This document shows, in pieces, positions 49,814-60,520 of a stretch of DNA of 64,000 nt. The notes below the pieces were generated by a model. It saw only the letters and a program-made list of their open reading frames with translations, had not been told where the DNA came from and searched no databases. Position numbers and translations under genes: made by a program. The DNA comes from Dromaius novaehollandiae (Eukaryota > Chordata > Aves > Casuariiformes > Dromaiidae): positions 6,387,404 through 6,451,403 of the forward strand of contig NC_088103.1 of the NCBI RefSeq assembly GCF_036370855.1, written 5' to 3'. Positions within the stretch are counted from its first letter, which is position 1. Each line of letters starts with the position of its first letter.

Positions 49814-50389
49814 CTGATGCAAATAAACCAAAAAAAAAAAAACACCCCCCACAAAACACTTCTGTTACTTTCTTGCACTATGAACGAAAGAAAATTTTAG
49901 CAAGGATTAATATGAGAGAGGGAAAAATTCATTCAAAAAGCTCTCAGTGCAAACCACAGCGGCAAACACTGGTAATTTGTTAGAAAAGGGAGAATAACAA
50001 ATAAAGAGATTCGTCTTTGGCGTTAGTTGGATTTACTTTTGCACAATGTGTCTTTGGGTTATTTTCTGAAGACAGGTTTCACCTCTGACTCTCTCTTCCC
50101 AGCTCAAAGCCTGTGTTGCAAAACTGCCTCTGCATCTCTCGCTGCTGCTGCAGGGAGAAGAGACTCTCCTGCAAGCTGACAGCAACAGAGCATTCGCTTT
50201 GCTAGAGGAGGGGTGCTGTCAGGTGACGGATACACCCTCGGGCACCCGGGGAAGGACATATAATCCGAGTGGAGATACAGACAGCACCCTCCCTGTCTTT
50301 TCTACATTTTAAAATACAGGTAGACTTGCACATTGTTTTAATTGCACTTGCAAAACAAAAGCAACTCCAGCCTCGTTGTTTGCCGCGTT

Positions 50390-51200
50390 GAACGTAACGT
50401 TGCTACTAATAGACGTGACCGTGTTCGCCGGGGAGGAAAGCTTCACCTCGCCTGTGAGTCCCACGTACGCAAGCACCGGGAACACAAAGCGCCCGCTCTT
50501 GCCGCCGAGAGCGAAGGCAGCGTGACCTCCCCGCGGCCGCTCCGGCAGCGTCTCCGGGCCTCGAGGCTGTGCCTGGGCCCCCTCTCCGGCTCCAACCCCC
50601 CAGCTCCAACGAACAACCCTACCGCAGCGAGCTGCCGGCTGTGCCGCGCGGAGGAGCCTGCAAGTCCGGACAGAGACGGCTGCGAGTTCGCCTCCACGGC
50701 CCTTCGCGTGTGCTCTGCTTCTTTAAAATCGAAAGACACGGTTGTCTCAAAGCCGCAGGTCGGGAATAGGGACCGACTGGACACAAGGTGCTGACGGAGG
50801 GTGGAGGGGAGAGCGGACCGGAAAAAGAGTCGGGAGAAGCTGGAGCCAGCGAGGAGCAGGGAATAAGAGGTAGGAGAGGGGCCCCCGGACTCAGCCCAGC
50901 TGCCAAGGAGATGCAGGTTACGGAGGGCAGAAGGAAAAGGCTGGGGCAAGAGAGAGGGAACTGGGAGGCGACCAGGAGTCACGGCCTCAGCCGACCACGG
51001 GACGAACGATGCCAGGATCTGCTGGGAGAAGACGGTGGGGCGGGAAGCAGAGAAAACAACAGGCAACTTGTACTCCCGAACTTCCTGACGCTGGCTGGAC
51101 CGGCAGCCTGAATTTCGGCGCTCCCGGACATCCGACTGCTGCGCCGGCACAGCAGCTCCCGCTTTCCCCGCTGGCCAGCGACACACGGATTAAAACAGGC
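50390..51200. promoter_or_regulatory. CpG island 0.6-1.4 kb upstream of PAPSS2 exon 2
   Basis: CpG density rises sharply between about 50390 and 50760 and stays elevated to about 51200. It could be the PAPSS2 promoter with a divergent exon 1, an alternative promoter, or a start site for an antisense transcript. The core (about 50400-50790) has no minus-strand ATG, so a PAPSS2 exon there would be non-coding. Confidence 0.6.
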
Positions 51201-51324
51201 TTCCTTTTCCCTTCGGCTTTGATAACGTTACTATAATAAAGACTTTTTGCACGCGAAACATTTACACGTTTCTTCTTAAGCAGGATTCAGGGCTCCAGCG
51301 TACCTCTCCTAATTCACCAGCACC

Positions 51325-51347
51325 ATATATATACATATATATATATA
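51325..51347. repeat. (AT)n microsatellite
   Basis: 'atatatatacatatatatatatata', alternating AT interrupted once by ACAT. Confidence 0.85.
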
Positions 51348-53508
51348 AAAGAAAAGAAAAAAGAGGAATGGGAGAGACAAGAAAGTAAAAGGCCATTTTT
51401 AACTGTGTTAGCAAAATAGCCCGATGTTTTTTTCCTGTGCTTGCTGGGCCATTAACATTTTTAGGATTCAGCGAAGGAACAAGCGTTCATTAGAGAACTG
51501 GTATTTTGTATGCGACGGAGGGCTCTGCCTGCACAGAAATCTGGGCGAAAAATCATTCCCAAACAGAACAAGAAAAAATAATTGCCTCTCCTATCCTGCC
51601 TTTATTATCTTTTTTCAGAAAGGTCGGCATCCCAACAGATCCCATCGCAGAGATTTAGCTATTATATTCAGAATTTCATGCCCGTTTTCTATTTAATTTC
51701 AGCTAAATGTTCCAAAACCAGCCTCTTCTTTCACCTCTGCAAGCGAGAGGTGTAATTTTCCCTTTGCAATGGCTTGTGGGCACATTGAACAGATAGCCAA
51801 TTTAAGGATGTTTTAATGTCCTGGTAAGAATAGCCCTGTCCAAAGATTCATTAGCATAAATCTTGCCTCCAAGATTAACGGTAAGCAAGCCTAAAAGTCA
51901 GTCGCCCTACTGTGAAACTTGGACTGAAAACGCTCTGGGATGGAAAAATAATTCCTCCAGAATTACCACAATGTGATTGATTCCCATCCTTGGACTTGTG
52001 TCATCACCTTATGACTTGACGGGAAGTCCCGGACTAAAAAGGGCTTTAGGACTACTGTCTCACTCATCCCAGGCGACGCATTTACCCGCTCTGGGACTCT
52101 CGGTTCCCATTTTCGCTGCTGCAGCCAGCGCAGTGGATCCCAGACTTTGCTTCCCCCTTCCACAGTCATTTCAGAGGATAAAATCAACGGTCTGGGTTTT
52201 TCCTGGGTTGCTGCTATGCGGGTACGGTAGTTCTGTTTCTTTTTCCCTTTCTTTTCAGGCAGCCCTTCCCTGCCCCTTGGGAAGCAGGAGACTGCAAACA
52301 TCTCTGTACGACAAGTCCCAACACATCCGTGCTTGTGTACGGTGAAGTCCCAGCGCCGAACTGCTTCCCGCCCCCAGGAAACACCTTCCTTCCCCGTAAT
52401 AACCTCTCATCCAGCATCACCTCTCATAACGCCAGTACCGACACAGTACCGCCTTTCTCCGAGGCGAAGAAAGAGCCCTTCAGAGACCTGAAACCATTAG
52501 CTGGACAGCCGAGACTCTGTCTGAAATACAAGACCCCAGTGTACCCTGACAGCGCTCGTCAAATCCTGCCACCCTACCGTGAGCTTTGCGACGTGCTGCC
52601 GTTTCCCCAAAGCCTCCGCTCCTTGAACCAAATGGTTAGGAAAGCATCCCAACCTTACCCTGCACAACAAAAACCTCTCCAGGCCTGACCCTCAGAGGAA
52701 AGTGGAGATGGGACTGAGCTGAACGCATCATGACGACTCAGAAAATAAAAGGCAAAGATAAACAGCTCAAGGTTTGGGAGGGGGCAGCAGGGGGAAGGTC
52801 GAATGTGCTGTTTTAGCTTGCTGAGCTTGCAAATCTGAGACAGCAGCACCACAGTTTAATTTTCAGTGGTCCCACAGAGTCAGCCTTCAGCATCTGAAGC
52901 AGGATTAAAGGAATACGTGCAGAAGATACAGCTGCCAGAATGATCCCTGCCCCCAAGATACAAAGGTGTGTTTTGCATGTTTTTCTGCCAATTAAGATCT
53001 GGCACCATTCTGAAATTACACGTTGACTGGTCAAGGACCATCAATCAACAGAGCACAAGTAGTAAATCACTATCCTCAACTCACCCCGTTCTTACAGCTT
53101 GCCACTGCTCAGACCTGCAGTAAAATCATCGCTGCTGCATGAGGCTCAGATGATAACGACGCAGTCCTCAAGTGCAAACGCTCCTTTTCCAACCCAAGCA
53201 GCAGGTATTTTGCAATGCGCTTGCAAACCGCACGAGACAAGGCAGGTATTTATGCACGGAGAAACGAAACGCGCTTCTTCATCCTTTTCCCCCCGCTTCA
53301 GTGCCGCAGCACACTTACTTCTTCGTGAGCGGTTTTCTAAAGCGTTAATCTGCTGGGTCTCTCCTGCATCGCGTCAACCACGATAGCGTCTCTTCCTGAG
53401 CAAGACTCAGGAACCAGCACATTCCTTGGAGGCTGACGTAACAGGACTATTATGTTAGAAGTGCAGGTCAGCGTACTATAAATCTGCACCGTGCAAGCAT
53501 CTTGGAGC

Positions 53509-53523
53509 TTTTTTTTTTTTTTT
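53509..53523 (+). repeat. Poly(T) run, 15 bp
   Basis: Fifteen T residues followed by six C residues. It could be the poly(A) tail of a minus-strand retroposon, but no body was recognised. Confidence 0.5.
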
Positions 53524-53849
53524 CCCCCCATACTGGGCTGCTCGAGCTCAGGAAAACATCATCGAATGCATTTTCGAAATCCTGCAGCACTTTCAGACCT
53601 CCCCTACCTGCAGGGAACTCCAGCTGGATACTAAATCCCTACGATTTTCTTTCTGTGTTCTTAGTAATCTCACTGTTAAACAGGCAAGACTTCTTCCACA
53701 TCACGTACCTGAAACTCTTCCTGACCCCCAACGCAATAGTTTGACACACACTATCTCAAATTCGTGTGGTCAGATATGCAGAAAACAAAAAAGGCGAAGG
53801 GAAACGCAAACATTTTTGCTGATGGATGGGCTGACAGCTTGTTCCAAAC

Positions 53850-53864
53850 AGAACAGTTTGTTCA
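53850..53864. promoter_or_regulatory. Near-perfect steroid receptor palindrome (AGAACAgttTGTTCA)
   Basis: Matches the GR/AR/PR consensus AGAACAnnnTGTTCT at 11 of 12 specified bases. It lies in PAPSS2 intron 1/upstream DNA, about 4 kb from exon 2. Occupancy unknown. Confidence 0.35.
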
Positions 53865-55334
53865 CCAGGAAACACTGACTTCCTACCTAAGCAGTCGTAA
53901 TCTCACAAGTGGCTTGGGAAGCCAGCTCTGAAACGGGAGCAAACAGGGCGAAGCCAAAACAGTCAGCACCAAAAATAATCATGGACGGCCTGAGAACAAA
54001 CCTTGGAGAGATTTCATCTAGAAACGAGAATACACTGTAAGACCGTTGTGATGCAAAGATAAGTAGTGCATGGGTTTTAATCAGACCCAAGGCTCTCCTG
54101 ATAATTTTAGCGCTCTCAGTTTTAATCTTTTAACTGTGAACCAAACACAGACCGAGCCTGGGGACAAAGACCTCAAAATACTTTTAAAAGATAAGGGCTT
54201 CCGATCCTCATTGCAACAGAATGACGCCTGAATTTCGAGCATTTCCTGCAGCAACCGAGATCACAGAAGTGAGATTTGGGAGAGGAGCTTCTTAATTCAA
54301 ATTCAGCACAGCCTAAGAGCAAGAAGCAAGGGATCTCTGAGGACACAGATCCTTTACCTGCTCTTGTTTACAGCAAACACCCAGGTATCCAAATAGGATT
54401 GCAATGAACCAAATTAGCTGTAATGGTACTGCAGCACTAGCCAAAGCAAAGCACACCAAGCCAGCTGTGACAGACCTTGTCCTAGCAGCACGAACATCTC
54501 CAAACGTGGCACTAGTCAAGGCCACCCCAGCAGGACAAGATGCTCCCGATTTGTGAAAGCAAGGTGCGGGCAGAGGTGAGAGGCTTTTCCTCTTGAATAA
54601 ACAGATGGGACCTCAGACAAGAGAGTCCATCACAGCATAGCTCTGTTGGGAGTCAAGAGCTATCAGTGTCCTCTGCTCCTAGAGCTACCACTTCTCAGTC
54701 TACAAGGTCTAAAGAATTAATCTCAGCTCTCCTTAGGTATTTGCAAAGGTTGCATGAGACCAGCTGAATGAGAGGTGTTATCTTCTCTTCTTACCTGATA
54801 CTGCAGCACCGTATCTGCAGGACCTTTTCCAACCAGACCTGACATTTGTTAGGGGCTGCACAACTGCACAATTAACAGAAAATGCACTAGACAAACATCT
54901 GGGTCGTCATCATCCCAACTAACTACACAGATGATTTGCCATCTTTTGTTAGAAATTCAAATATATATCAATTCCAACTCCCTCAATCGCACGGGACAGT
55001 TATCTTTGGACACAAGGCAGTATCTCCTCCTGCCCCCACCTACCCTTTTCTACCCACTCCTTTAGCCAGCACCCATGGGGCTACGTAAGGAGCAGGACCA
55101 TGGGGAGAACTACCGGTGCGTGCCACACGCTATGGCTGGCACAGCAGAGGGGCTGGAAGGAATGAGAAGAGACACGAGGTGAGCAAGGCTGCCTGTCTAG
55201 CAGCAGCCCTCATGGGAGACTTAAGGGATCACATAAGCGTGGACAACCTCCTCAGGCCAATACTTGCTGAGATGTCCACAGGACATGGAGCTCTCCTCCA
55301 CTGCGGAGGAAAGAGCTGTCATTAGAAAGCACTG

Positions 55335-55354
55335 CTGGTCTTTGCAAAGACCAG
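55335..55354. repeat. Perfect 20-bp palindrome CTGGTCTTTGCAAAGACCAG
   Basis: The sequence equals its own reverse complement over 20 bases with no spacer. Confidence 0.9.
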
Positions 55355-58300
55355 TAAGGTCTAAAACAATGCTCTTATCCTTCCCTTTAATTCCCCTCCT
55401 TTCTACCACTGCCCTTCATTGGGGAGTATCTCTGTCTGTTTTTTCTAGTGCATCTTGCACAGGCTTGGTCCTGGAAAAAGTCCAAGAGGTAAGAAACACA
55501 ACTCATGGCAGACTACAGGCAAATCTGCTCCAAAAAGGAACTCCCTCGTGAAAATAAATTACAAGTCTGCCGAAGAACTATGCCAACAAAGAAATAGTCT
55601 TGCAGCACGGTGTTATTAAGAGCACATTAGTCACACGTTTAGCTCACTTAACAGAAGGCTCAACCTTGTAAGAATACACTTAACATCTGACGGTGGCTGG
55701 CAGCTCTGGGGAAACTCTGACCCTACAGGAAGGGTAGAGTCAGGACTCCCCCAGCCGCGTTTTTATTTATAGGACTGTCTCCCATCACTAGGAATGAAAG
55801 CATTTGTTTTTTCCAGCTGAGCAGTTAATATATGCCCTATTTTGGTACTCCAGTCTTACCTCTTTCAAAAAGAAGTAAGAGAGGCTTTGAAACATTTTCA
55901 GCCAATTGTATTGACAAATGATAAAGCAGACTTTTGAAATGATTAAGCAAGCTTTCAAGTTTAAAGTCAAACACATGCTTAAATCTCCACAGACTGATCC
56001 AATCTATCTTTTAAAATCCCCTCCCAAATCCTGGCATCTTACTAAAAAGAGTCTTCTGTCATATCAGTTGAACATAATGCATAAAAACTAAGTTTATGGG
56101 ACTTTCAGGGGAAGTAAGTTTCTTCTACTTGGGCAGTTTCCGTGGTTGGTCTCGAAAACGGGCAAGTTGCCATCTCTGAGAAGAGAAAGTGCCCGTCTTC
56201 GATACGGGGAAAAAAGCTTTTTGCAGAACACCCATTTGCTGCAGAATATTAAACGTATTAGAAGAAAACGAGGAAGAGAGTAAAGGGGTGGGTTTACTGC
56301 GGAAGGTCAACTCTTTATATTCATAATCAACTATGATGCAGAAACCTCAGGGTCTCTGAAGTCCCAGTTTAGTTCTCCAAACCCTAAGCTTACAGGCTTT
56401 TCCCAAACTTCAGTGTAATTAGCTGAATGGGCTAAGACCGTAAGTGCTTCAAAATCAAGCCCAGGGAAAACCCCCAAAGAGATGAAGTTACCCTGGAAGC
56501 TTTGCCTGTCCCACCAAGACATGGAGGAGGGCTGGCAGGTCTGGATGGGGAACGAGGGACAGGACTTTCCAAGCACCCAGATTTTCCGGTATTTGTCAGG
56601 AAGTCTCAGTCGCCTCAGGGCACTTGTACAGAGCAGGTCGAGCTGTGCAGCACCGCACGTGATCTTCCTGCTTCCCTTGCTATTCCCCCTTCTCCGCTGA
56701 ACTGGGATCCCTTTCTCCATTCAGTGCTCCGAATAAACCAGAGCAGACCACACTTGCTCCTTGGCACACGCTGACTTCTACGCTTGTTCATTTTGGCACT
56801 GCTGCATCAGCCTCGTTCCTCTGCCAGGAACGTAACACAGAAGACCTTAAGGAGACTAGCAGAGACATCCTAATTACCTGAAACAAGCGGTCTTTCAGCT
56901 TGGAGACAGACGGTTTGAGATGCCAAAGATTACTAACACGCGAGGTTTTCAAGGTGGAGTTAGCTAATTTTTTCTTTTAAACCCATAGGAATTTTTGAGC
57001 TCTTAGCGAGACCCTAATTTTGAGCGTAGCTAAAATATTCTTTGTTTTGGTATGAGTTTACGAGTTTCAGGTTCCCAGAATCAAGCTCGATAAAACCCTG
57101 AAAAAAAAAAAACCCAATCTTGCAAATCAGACACTGATTTCTAAAATCAATATATGACTTCAAACCAGCGGGTGAAAACTGGGCATTAAGATCTCTTTTC
57201 CTGAAGTCACCCAAATCAAGCTTTTCTTTTTCCTTTGGAAAGATGATGTCGCTACTCCAATTAACACAGTAAAAGTAGTGAGTCATGCTGGGCTCCTACG
57301 TTCTCATGATGAATTTGGAAAGCTGGGACAGATGTTATTTTAGAAAAAAAGATCACCCTGTCCTCTTTCCAAAAATCACAACGGACAGCTGCATGGGTAA
57401 CAAATATTTGACAAACAGAGCATCTCCTCAGCTACTCACAGATGCAACAAATGTAACAAGAAACCCTTCCATGTTTTCCCCATTTTTTCGCTCAAAGCAG
57501 TTCTGCTAAATTACCTCCCATAAATGAATCCGTTTTGACAGTTTGGCTCACGCTCATTTTACAAACAATAGGTTTTACATGGAAAAAGGAGAACCAGTCT
57601 GCTTTTGATGTCTGGGATCTGTTCCAAGGCTGTTTTGGTTCATGCCAACAGATACCTGATGGTGCCGCAGGACTACTGACAACGCAAAAAGTGGTTATCT
57701 TGCAAAAATAAGGAACATAAATCGTGTTCTCACTGCATTACTGGAAAGTATCGGGATTGAATATCCACAAAAAATTCATCAAGCACGTCTATTTAACCTC
57801 TGATAAAAGAAAAACGAAAGGAATTACACAACCAGAAGATTGGCAACTAATCGTTAAAAACATACCGACGGTGCAGCCTGGTAAACCGCCAGCACGTCCA
57901 GGTCGCAGGGGTGCAGAGACACGATCGATGGCCGGTCTAGCTGCTTTGCATGCTGCAACTGCAGCAGCGTGGGAAACCTGCTTCCCTACCAGGAAAAGGC
58001 ACCAAAAGCATACGGCCAGGTTTCCCTGTCTTCTTTCAGGGGAACATATCAGCTTATGAAAAGAGCAAACGAGGTACCAATCCCCCAGGTTTCAGGGAAA
58101 AACGGAAAGGAGGTCAAGGTATGTATTTTGACTACACAGTAGCTTCGGTATCTAAAGATTTCCAGGGAGGAATTTACCTGCATGTAATCTTGTTTTTTTC
58201 TTGAATGTGAGATTTAGGAATTTAACTAATGGGTTGTGGCTTTCTGAGGTAAACAAACCACTGTAGACATCCTATCTCTTACCATGGCTACGCGCCCCAT

Positions 58301-58694
58301 CCCTTAGAACAAGCAAGACGCGCAACTAGACCTTTCCAGGATCCCTGCAAGTATCACGTAAAGAGTAACTTGCAATACAATGTCAGGAGATCAAAAATTA
58401 AGCTAAATTTTGTTCAGTTATAAGACAAAAAAAGATATGAACTGTGCTGTTTGCTGTACCCTCTTCTAGGCTTTAACCTTTTTTTCACTGTAGCCATCCC
58501 CAAGCTGAATTTGTCCCACAGCAGAGCAAATCTGAATTTCACATTTGAAGCTTTATAGATATCCAAAGATCTGAATGATAGTGTCCAGGCATAGTATTTT
58601 TTTTTCAAGGTCGCCTTAATTCCTTGTCATCTTCTGTTTGCAAAATGCTTTACTATGAAGGCAGACTGAAACCCCACATTTCTGAGCCACTAGC

Positions 58695-58755
58695 AGGTTT
58701 TGATCCTAGGGACACGTAGTGAATAAATGACCTTCCTAGGATCATACCTTCTCAT
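58695..58755 (-). repeat. MIR/L2-tail-like remnant
   Basis: 'gtagtgaataaatgaccttcctaggatcatacc' resembles 'aggttaagtgacttgcccaaggtcacac' of MIR/L2 in reverse. Short and diverged. Confidence 0.3.
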
Positions 58756-59579
58756 CCCAGCCGCCCAAGTCTCCTGTGGCAGATGGGCCAGATATAATGT
58801 CAAGAGCATCAGGCCTGATCATCAGGGAACCGCATTAAAACTCCTGTCATCTGCTCACCCTGAGGGCAGTCTAGCAAAACACAGTGAGCCAACAAGCCAG
58901 AGCAATATCCTACTTTATCAAAATCATTTACTTTAAGAGCTCAGGAAACCAGTTCAATAAGCACAAGAAAACACAAAATGTAGCCAGGGCTTTGGACTGC
59001 GATTAACTTATCTTTAAAAGCTGAATCAACAAGTTAGCAATGCTGCAAACACAAAATACAGTGAGCCACATTCAGCAGTTTTATGTCCTCATTGGCTTCT
59101 CTGAATTTGCAATAGGTTTTTAAACTTGGAGGCCAATGTTTAACTGTGCATAAGATGACGCAGGTAAAGTACCAGCTTCATCTACTGATAAAGAAGAAAG
59201 CAGATTCTTTCTCCTCTCCCCAGACTAACGCAGGTTGAACTGAGCCTGTCTCAGTCCATCCACATTAGCCCGTGAGTGGACACAAAAAGCCACTGTGTCT
59301 GGCTCTAGACAGCAGCCACTTCTCCGCTCTCCTGAAAAGCAGTATGAGTTATGCCTTCACAAACCCATGCTCTGCTCTGCACAGATCAAAGATGACTCCA
59401 ATTCACATGGGGACAGGATACCTGCTGTTAGCAGGCCCATCATATCCCATCAGGAAAGAAATTTCATGACTTTTTTGAGGAGCTCTAGCAATTTCATAAG
59501 CAGTGGGAGCTACAGAGGAGCTACGCTTCAAGAAGCTCCATCAGGTTTTCGAATATACATTTCACTAAAAGAACTAATC

Positions 59580-59830
59580 CTCTGGCTTCACCTCTCTTCT
59601 ACAGGACATTGCTGGCAGCCTGACAAACTCTCAAGCCTCTGGTATCTCAAGCCACAATCAGTGGAAGCTAGGACAAGACACTGAGGGACTACCATCACAT
59701 CCTAGCCTTAAACTCTTCCCTGGTCCCCACTCACGGTTGCTGCTGGAGAGAGCAGACTAGGCAAAATGGACCTTCCCACTCGTTCAGTACCTCCACAATC
59801 CCCACAGTATTTTTTTGGCCAAACAATGGC
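59580..59830 (+). mobile_element. Old CR1 LINE 3' end
   Basis: 'aatcagtggaagctaggacaagacactgagggactaccatcacat' and 'cggttgctgctggagagagcagactaggcaaaatggaccttcc' follow the old sauropsid CR1 3' end ('..ctgggagtggacgacaggggatggatcac', '..tactgggctagatggacctttggtc'). Heavily diverged. Confidence 0.5.
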
Positions 59831-60439
59831 TTATTTTCACTACACTACCATTAAACACGTCGCACTACACACTGAACTGCATGAGCTGGATTCCAAGTGG
59901 AGGACTCACAAGTCTGGGGATGCCAGGATGAAGGTTTCCTGCCCCAACCCATACAAGCTGCAATACAGGCTTTTAACTGTGAGCACACCTGGGGTTTTCT
60001 AGACCCTTGCCCAAGTCAACACGAAGAATGACAGATTCTTCCTGAACAAGCAGCTATTCAGTATTTCACTCACTCCTCCCTAAACCAAGTGTCACCACGG
60101 GCCTTATTTATTATATGCTACTCAAAGGCTGGTTGAAGGACAGTTACACATTTTCCCTTGGTGATGATTATTACCTGGTGCCTCAAAAAACTCAATGCAA
60201 ACGCTCAGTCTCTCTCTGAGGGTGGAATTACCACTTTTACAGCTACAGTGGAGAAGAAGAGAGTAAGGCAAAGAAGGGTAGATGAGGACTTCAGCTCCCA
60301 CATTATTTAAGCCTCGTAAAAATTACACACCTTCAAAGAGCAGCTTCCCTTGACTTTAGGCTGCAACAACATTTCTGCATATCCATCCTCGTGGTATCAG
60401 ATAGGGTGTCAAATGGGCCTTGCAAGGACGAAGGCATAT

Positions 60440-60520
60440 CCCCGCCAAAGGTTAAGTGACTCGTCTAGCATCATGCTCAAGGCTGCTGGCAGAAGCACAT
60501 ATGCAGTGCAGCCCCCCATG
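60440..60520 (-). repeat. MIR/L2-tail-like remnant
   Basis: 'aaaggttaagtgactcgtctagcatcatgctcaaggctgctggcagaagcac' follows 'gaggttaagtgacttgcccaaggtcacacagctagtaagtggcagagc', the reverse MIR/L2 consensus, for about 50 bp. Confidence 0.45.

Noticed and set aside
51129-51131. Minus-strand ATG giving MSGSAEIQAAGPAS in the PAPSS2-side CpG island as a candidate PAPSS2 exon 1
   Set aside because: The MSG start is suggestive of human PAPSS2, but the following residues do not match, the start context is weak, and the only nearby donor-like site (GGGA|GTACAA) would need an alternative exon 2 acceptor to keep frame.
52329-52688. 119-codon plus-strand frame upstream of PAPSS2
   Set aside because: No recognisable domain and no good splice or promoter context; length is within chance for moderately GC-rich DNA.
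57506-57557. Minus-strand MSVSQTVKTDSFMG followed by GTAATT as a candidate PAPSS2 exon 1
   Set aside because: The phase at the donor does not join correctly to exon 2 and the sequence does not resemble the family N-terminus.
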